A stretch of DNA of 64,000 nt from Vicia villosa. Taxonomy: Eukaryota; Streptophyta; Magnoliopsida; Fabales; Fabaceae. This document shows, one piece after another, positions 57,032 to 64,000 of the stretch. Numbering within the stretch: the stretch's first letter is position 1; the number at the start of each line of letters is the position of its first letter. The notes under the pieces were generated by a model that saw only the letters and a list, made by a program, of their open reading frames with translations, searched no databases and was not told the origin of the DNA. The DNA is taken from assembly GCF_029867415.1 (NCBI RefSeq), contig NC_081181.1, positions 75,612,144 through 75,676,143 of the forward strand. The letters are read 5' to 3'. Both the position numbers and the translations under genes were made by a program.

Positions 57032-57813
57032 TGTAACATCCTATTTTTTATTTTATTTTATTTAATTATGATTATTTGATATTTGATAATTGTTTGTGTG
57101 TTTATTTAATTATTGTTTGAGTAATAATTATTTGATTGTATGGTAATATATTACTTAGCTAATTAATAAATGGTAGAATTTTATTAGAATTAGCTATTGG
57201 GCTTAATGGGAATTAGAAATAAGAATAGTGGATGGGTTAAGCCCAATGAGATAATGAGAGTTAGAATAGAATTTTATGAGTTAACATAAATTAGATAGAA
57301 AGATAGAAAGAAGAGTAGAGAAGAGAAAGGGATTGTAGATTTCTTGAAGTTAGAAGGAGAAATTCAAGAGATGAGGGTTTGAATCCAAGTTCTTATAGTT
57401 ACATGATTGGTTAATGTGTGTTTGTGTATTCTTTCATCTCTTCATCTCATAGTTTTGTAAAATGTTAGGGTTTATGATAAAACAATGAGATTTTATGATT
57501 TGTTCATGTTTAAAGTGTTGTATGGATGACCCATGGTTAGAAACATGATTAGGAACGTCATATGTGCGCCAATTTTGCTTTTCATTGATGTATGGATTGT
57601 GTTTGGGTTAATGGGTGTTGTATGAGGGGAATGAAGAAGAAAATGGTGATTTTTAGTTTTATGCAGCATAAGTCGACCTACACAGAGGTATGAGTTGACC
57701 TGAGCATCTTAAAACAGCAAAAAATCCATTTTCCTTCAGCATGCTTCGACCTATAGGTTATGTGAGTCGACCTATAGCATCCTTGTGTCGACACATGAGT
57801 CGGTGAGCGCATA
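57032..57813 (+). repeat. Tekay-type gypsy LTR, left part
   Basis: Starts TGTAACATCC. It holds a cluster of TCGACCTA motifs at about 57672-57795 in the same relative place as the palindromes of the 5217 LTR. Continues at 61690. Confidence 0.55.
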
Positions 57814-60800
57814 TGTAATACGGTGAACTGAATTTATTTGAAATGTGCGGATAGCAAGAGTCGCCACCGACTTTTATTTTATCCAATTGGAAAGGCAAAA
57901 AGAACAGGAAAGACCTTTGAAAGAGTTTGAGTTAGGGGGGTAGGTTATACAAAGGGAAGGTGTAAGGCACCCTTTGCATCCATGGTTTTCCATGGGCTCT
58001 TAATTTCTTAGCTCACTTTTTTGTTTGAAAAGTTTGAAGTGTCGTGTGTGAATAGTAAAAAGATTTCGTTAAGGACTTTAGCTTGTAAATAAGCGTAGCC
58101 TTTGTTTTGGAATCGTTTTGAATTAGGAGGTGTGAAAAGCATTTGATTTTTGATCTGATTATGAGCAAGCAATTAAGAAATACCTACCCTAAGTTCGTCT
58201 TTCTTGTTCTTTAAGTCTTTCGTTTGAAAGGGTCTATCCATACCATGAGAAGGCAGGAAGTCTTTCAATTGGATGTGCGGGTCATCGAAGGGTCATCGAG
58301 AATAATCGTTCGCCACAAGACTGTCCCTACCAGAAAGAGGGCAGGTAGTCTAAGGGAATGATATAATGGTCATTTAATCTTTAGGCAACAGGCGAGGATA
58401 CCTTAGCACTTGGGACAATCATTCTTGTAAGGAAACATCGAGGGAGTTTCAATAACTTTGAAGGCAACATTTGCTTTAGGTATCCTCAGAATCGAGGGAC
58501 TTGACTATTCTTAGGCCACAAAATTAAGGCAACAAGGCAACACTAATAAGGCAACAAGGAAACCAGAGAGACTACCCTAAAGGTGCGTGTGTGGCACAAT
58601 CAGGTGGTTAATTCAGATATTTATCTTGTAATTAGTTATCCTGATTCAATTCATGGTTGCACTCCCTATAATACTAACCACAACAATTATTACAAGGAAA
58701 TAGCACAAGTTTATAATTATAACCGAAATTAAAAGGCGAAAAATAAGCCTTATGGCCACAGCAATACAACCCGAATGCAGTTACATAATTGATAAAAAAT
58801 ACGAGGAAAAATATAAGAAAATATTTTAAGCAAGCAATACAACCTGTGAGCAGTTACATGATTTATAATAGCAAGCAATAGTATTGAGGCAAACAAAAGG
58901 ATAAAACCAAAATTAATAAAGAGTAATTAAAATAGAGGCAGAAAGTAAAAGGCAGAAATTAAAAGGCAAAATAAAAAGGCAGACAAATATCAAACAGAAG
59001 ACATTCGACAATCACAAAATAAGGGATGAGAAAAGAAATTGCGCATTTTACAAGAAAATTTAATTTGATTACAAAAGGGTAAGCCTAACCCTTGAAAATT
59101 AATGGCTAAAAAACTAAGGATAAAATCCTAGTTACCAAACGTGTGATTTAGGGTCAGGGGTGAAGTTAGTGATAAAACCTAAAATTAATCATTATTATTA
59201 AAACGTAAAAAATACATAGTCTAAAATTAAATTATTATTAGCCTAAAAATAATTAGTCTACAATTAAATTACTATTGTTAGCCAAAAAATACTAATTTAA
59301 TTAAATCTAAATTAATTAGCTAACGAAAACTTAATTTCTAATTAACTAAAAATATTTAATCTACCTAATTTAAATAAATCAATTTAATTATTGTCCTAAT
59401 GATAATAAATGGATAAAAAGGTTTTGTTTTTTTTTTTCAAGAAATAAAAGAAAAACAATACAATTAAATAAAGTAAAAAAAAAAGAAGTAAAGGAACCTG
59501 GCGCAGTAGATCCCGTGTGACGCTCTTCTGATGGTCCACCATGGTCGTACGCATCTAGATCGTTGGATCCATCCAAGCAACAATCAAAAGGTTGTGGAAC
59601 GAGGAGGTACCAATGGATACGCTACATGGGATTCATGAACAAGCAGTACTAAACCAATTAATCACAAAAAAATATATGGAGAACGCTCGGGTCGAACCCA
59701 GGTTCTTTGTGTCAAGCACCTATGTACACTTACTAGTTGGGCTGTCTCTTAATTGGTGTTAATTCGTCACCCGAGAAATATAATATACAAAAATAAATGG
59801 TTAATGGAAAAGGTCAAAGAGCAAACCAGACTGGGTCCCACACGCGTGTTGAATAGCAAATAGGAAAAGAGAGAGAGCACTTTGGAAACATTGACTGGCC
59901 TTTCACACGTCAACACGCGCGGAGAGAGAAAAGAGAGATCTGACCAACCAACCAAAACGCCTTGCTGTGCCATGTCACCTTCGTCACTTTCCTCCAAATT
60001 ACCTGCGGATTATGCTGCCTCTTTTGTTGCGGCATTACCTACGGATTCTCCATGCTTATTTCTACAAACATGGTACCTGCAAATAAACGTGATGAAAGAA
60101 CACATAACCGCCCAGATCTATTATATGGACCCTTGCGAATCCTATAGTCAAAGTCTCGTGGCTTGAAACGGCCTTTAGCAAGGAGAGCGAAAGCTTGGTT
60201 CTTTCGAACCCTAATAATGGTGGATTAACAATCCTGCGTCAGAACTCATGCACAGTGGTTCTAAACATTCACAAAGCTTAATATAAACATGAATACGTGA
60301 GTAGAAATTATTTATATGTCGTATAATAGAAGTTCTAAGATTCAAGAAACTCACCAATGTTGTTACTTCGTGGGAGACGATTCTGGGATCCTTTGGAACC
60401 GTGTAAGCGCTTAGAATGACTCTTTAGAATCTCAGGAGAACGACTGAGTGCTTGAGATCGATTGAAAGTGCCTAAGAAATTGATTTATGATTTTTCCTAA
60501 TCTTTGTATTCTTTTGAAAACTCACATAAGGTTCTTTGGTTGTCAATCCCCTCCCCTAATGCCTTGGACGTGTTATGTTCTTATAGCAGAATGGATTAGA
60601 TCAATTATTTGTTTTGGATTTCAAGTTACTTGATGACTTGGCAATATGAAAAGATTTTGCATGAAATGTTTCTAAATTTGAATACCATGTTATTTCATGC
60701 ATGTTTTCTTTTTAATCCTAACCCTCTAATTAGATTTGATCTAATTGAATCAAAGAAAAATTTTAATGCACCAATTATGTAATTATTTTGATGATTTTAT

Positions 60801-61689
60801 TTGATTTTATTTGAATAAAATCAAATATAAATGAAATAAATTCATAAAATAACTAATTTTTGACTAATGGACTCTCCTTGGGCTCAAACTCACGTGGTTA
60901 CTTCAATAGTTATGGCCCAATACTTAAAAGTTATAATTTTATCAATTGGGGTTTTACAATCTTCTTGAAAATTGCCCAACTTGTACCAAGTGTATCTCCC
61001 TCGTCTTTAATCATATGGAGGTGATCTAGGACTTTTTGGAAAGCTTAAAGAGTCCTCTAAAAGCTCCTTTTGGTTTCATCTCAATTGAGTCTACCATGTT
61101 CAAGTTATGAGCTTTGAGAAAAAATGACGTTTTTGCGATCTTTTAGAAGTACCTATAATGTTTTGATCCATATCTCTCAAATGATTTTTGGCCTTGGCTT
61201 GTGAGAGAAAAAGTTGTAGGGAATTAAATTTCCTTCAAAATGAGCTTTAGATGGGAAATTTTTGATGTCCCATGTGGAAGTTATGGCTGGTCAAAGTCCA
61301 GTTGACTTTTCCTATGAAAACCCTAATTTAGAAACTTTTGGAATTGTTGACTTCATAATGAGGATGTTGACCAAAAATAAGAAGTTTTGACTGTGGTTTG
61401 ACAATAGTTTGACTTTTAGGTCAACTAGTCGATTATTGATCGTTTGGGCCATTGAGTGAGCAATCTTTTGAATCAGAGCTTGAAACTTGGCATAAGGATC
61501 CTTTGAAGCATGTGAGAGACCATGAAGTCCACTTGAGGTATCAGAAGTTGATTTTTCTTAGAGAGAAACAAAACCCTAGTTCTGGTCCTTATTGCTTAGA
61601 AGAGTGTGCATCCACTTAGATCCTGAGATGTGGATACATGGATGAGCTTGAGTATAAAAAATGTGACGGGCAAATTTTGGGGTATGACA
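57814..61689. mobile_element. Ogre-like solo LTR
   Basis: 3876 bases, TGTAATACGG to GGGGTATGACA, flanked by the exact TSD GCATA (57809-57813, 61690-61694). It is an inverted relative of 45227-52970; both share the TGTCATACCCCAAAATTT terminus. Short open frames near 59767-60166 have no recognisable domain; the stretch otherwise holds no gene. Confidence 0.85.
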
Positions 61690-63246
61690 GCATACCCAAG
61701 AGAGATGGAAAACAACAATGCATCGACCTATTCTATCTTTGCGTCGACCTGCAGATTCTATTTATTGCAGATTTTTGTAAAGGCCGTAACTTTTGATCCG
61801 TAACTCTGTTTTATGCGTTGTTCGAAGCGTTAGAAAGCTAATGAGATTTTCTACATGATAGATTAGGTTTTATTGGCATTTGTTTAATTTAATTATGATG
61901 TTAATTGAAAATAACATGTAATTATATATGTATGTTATGGATGAATCTTGTATGATCAATGTTCATGGATGCCTTATGAGATGTTAATACCATGAATAAT
62001 GTGATTGATTGCTAAATGCTAATTGATGTGTGATATTGGATTGAATTTCATGTTGTGTTATGTTGTGAAAAGTTGTAAAGATGTGATTGTGTAGTTTAAG
62101 AGATAGAGAGATCTTCTTAAATGAATGAGTCTTATTTTGTTGCACACGTACACAAGCATGAGTCTTTAAAAGTGGCAATGTTGGGTAATCTCGCGAAGGT
62201 TATTTACTTGTCCCAAACCTAACGAGTATGGGGTTTGAAATCTTAACGAGTATGGGGCTTTGAGGTGGTTATCTAGTCTTGAGAATGACCATCGGCATGA
62301 TCGGAAATGATAACGGAGGGATCAACATGCAAATTGCATAGAGTCACACTTGAGTCGCACGTGTCGGTGTGAAATGCTGTTATGTGTGATTATGTGGTAT
62401 GAATGTGTGGATGTGAATTTGATTGATATGCATATATGTGGAATGATGAATCATTTTATATGAAGTAGAGAATGTGATGAGAATGATATATATATATATG
62501 TGATGGATGCATATTTGATGTGAAATGTGAAATATATGTATATGTATGAGTGATACATGAGTATATATGTAAATCGTCAATATATGAGGTTGTGAATTTG
62601 ACCGCGATGCTTAATAGTATTGAACATGTTAACTTTATATTGGAGACAAATGCATGTTTTGTGAAGAGTGATGAATTCTTGGAATGTATGCTTAATTATG
62701 TTGCATTTTCCCTTATTATGTTTTCTATAAGAAGTTGAATTCTTACCCTTCTGTTTGAATGTTATCCTTCGTTGATAACGTGCAGGTTCCGACGAGTAGT
62801 AGCTTATCCGAGGATTTAGCCGAGGAGCTCCTGAGTTTGTTATTGGATTAGGTAGCGAGTCATATGCTCTGATCATGTAACACTTGGGGGATTTTATTTA
62901 GACTTATGCTTATGTTTGGATATTGCTATTCCCTATGTTTTGTTGGATATTTGGATGTATTTGTTTGAGATCTCAGATATGTTGTTTAAGGCTACGTGGC
63001 CAAGATTGTGGATTTAAATGTTAATTCGAATTTGGTAGATGAATATAGTATGGTATATATTCATTGAAATTTTAATAGCAATTCAATTGTTTTCCGCAAG
63101 CGTTTATGCATAATGTATGAAAGCATGAGATATACATTTGTGTTACAAATATGATCTTTGCATATTAAGAGTGTTAGATGTTTTGTTTTAGGTTTTCATT
63201 GTGATGAAAATAACATGTGGCTCCCTTTTTCCTTATGCATGATTAC
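61690..63246 (+). repeat. Tekay-type gypsy LTR, right part, end unresolved
   Basis: CGTTAGAAAGCTAATGAGA and CCGTAACT phrases match the minus strand of the 5217-7599 LTR, and GTGCAGGTTC near 62781 matches its end region. The 3' boundary is not clear; SINE sequence begins at 63247. No gene. Confidence 0.5.
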
Positions 63247-63556
63247 TGTAACAGGCCGAGCCTTCGGCGTTCCCGGCACTGTCACCTCACGATCTTCTTT
63301 ACCCCCCTCTCTAGTAAGGTTTTTGCCTTTCGTGGGAATCGAACCATGTACCCTGGGGTTCAAGTACATGTTCAATCCATTCCCGCTACCAATTGAGCTA
63401 GTAGCTCAAGTGGTAGCGGGAATGGATTGAACACGTACTTGAACCCCAGGGTACATGGTTCGATTCCCACAAAAGGAAAAAACTTTACTAAAAGAGGGGG
63501 GTAAAGAAGATCGTGAGGTGATAGTGCCCGGAACGCCGAAGGCTCGGGCTGTTACA
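63247..63556. mobile_element. Head-to-head pair of tRNA-derived SINEs (310-bp palindrome)
   Basis: Arms 63247-63400 and 63402-63556 are near-perfect inverted copies bounded by TGTAACAG..CTGTTACA. The right arm has a Pol III A-box-like TAGCTCAAGTGG at 63402 and a B box GGTTCGATTCC at 63457-63467. Short-element dimer in foldback form. Confidence 0.75.
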
Positions 63557-63575
63557 TAAAAAGGCGCCTTTTTAA

Positions 63576-63769
63576 TGTAACACCCTGGATTTACGCTTAC
63601 CCCACATGGCTTTCGGCCTACCAAACATGTCACCAGCTTAATCAATAATCCCCCCCAGGTCCGCTTATCGGCTGCCCAGGAAATATTGTTTTTGCCTCCC
63701 GCAGGAATCGAACCATGTACCTAGGGGCTAAGTACATTTTCATAGCAATTCCTGCTACCACTTGAGCTA
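63576..63769 (-). mobile_element. tRNA-derived SINE, second family, single arm
   Basis: Starts TGTAACACCCTGG. On the minus strand it has an A-box-like CTAGCTCAAGTGGTAG and B box GGTTCGATTCC. Closely repeated at 63777. Confidence 0.7.
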
Positions 63770-63776
63770 GTTTTAA

Positions 63777-64000
63777 TGTAACACCCTGGATTTCCGCTTA
63801 CCCCACAGGGCTTCCGGCCTACCAAGCATGTCACCAGCTTAATCAATAATCCCCCTAGGTCCGCTTATCGGCTGCCCAGGAAATATTGTTTTTGCCTCCC
63901 GCAGGAATCGAACCATGTACCTAGGGGTTAAGTACATTTTCATAGCAATTCCTGATTCCACTTGAGCTAGTAGCTCAATTGGTAGCAGGAATTGCTATGA
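63777..64000. mobile_element. tRNA-derived SINE, second copy, running into an inverted arm
   Basis: 63777-63969 repeats 63576-63769 with few changes. From 63971 the sequence turns back as the inverted arm TAGCTCAATTGGTAGCAGG, cut by the window edge. Confidence 0.7.

Noticed and set aside
57814..61689. Full-length retrotransposon or host genes in this block
   Set aside because: No paired LTRs, PBS, PPT or domains; ends and TSD fit a solo LTR.
63402..63470. Functional tRNA gene
   Set aside because: A and B boxes are present, but no acceptor stem or anticodon arm could be folded; it fits a SINE head.

Overview
The window is plant nuclear DNA, most likely from a legume (pea/vetch/clover type). 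Grounds: introns with GT..AG borders, GASA/snakin-type cysteine-rich peptide genes, SIRE-like copia and Ogre-like gypsy retrotransposons, Helitrons, tRNA-derived SINEs and long (AT)n tracts. Species assignment is inference. Host genes are few; most of the window is nested transposable elements.

Left part (1-24737). A unit of about 3.1 kb is tandemly duplicated. Each unit carries one three-exon GASA-like gene (356-842 and 21953-22439) and a non-coding block with a fossil copia fragment. The first unit is split by a Helitron (1778-20293, minus strand) with a CTAG/hairpin end on the left and a TC end on the right; the second unit has the uninterrupted A|T site at 23418/23419. The Helitron contains a 9-bp-TSD inverted-repeat transposon (1955-2873), a 39-bp minisatellite and a three-LTR gypsy composite (5217-15978) flanked by a perfect GTACT duplication.

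Middle part (24738-57031). A repeat-rich stretch resembling the 3' untranslated region of an Ogre/Tat-like element (24738-27867, resuming at 55949) was split by a minus-strand SIRE-like copia. That copy was split by a younger, nearly intact plus-strand SIRE-like copia (34252-43916, TSD CTTTC), and its 5' LTR by an Ogre-like solo LTR (45227-52970, TSD GATAC). The solo LTR was in turn split by a Tnt1/Tork-like copia (47668-52580, TSD AGAAC). The nesting is therefore several layers deep, and most layers are confirmed by target-site duplications.

Right part (57032-64000). A Tekay-type gypsy LTR is split by another Ogre-like solo LTR (57814-61689, TSD GCATA). A palindromic pair of tRNA-derived SINEs and a second SINE family run to the window edge.

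The most interesting signals are: (i) the GASA pair, in which Cys VI and Cys XII (a reported disulfide pair) are both missing, the latter through a shared nonsense codon; (ii) a directly dated Helitron insertion; (iii) a gag/pol +1 frame overlap shared by both SIRE copies; (iv) tandem arrays near 56.3-56.9 kb whose units are hairpins with compensatory changes; (v) palindromic motif cassettes in the gypsy LTRs.
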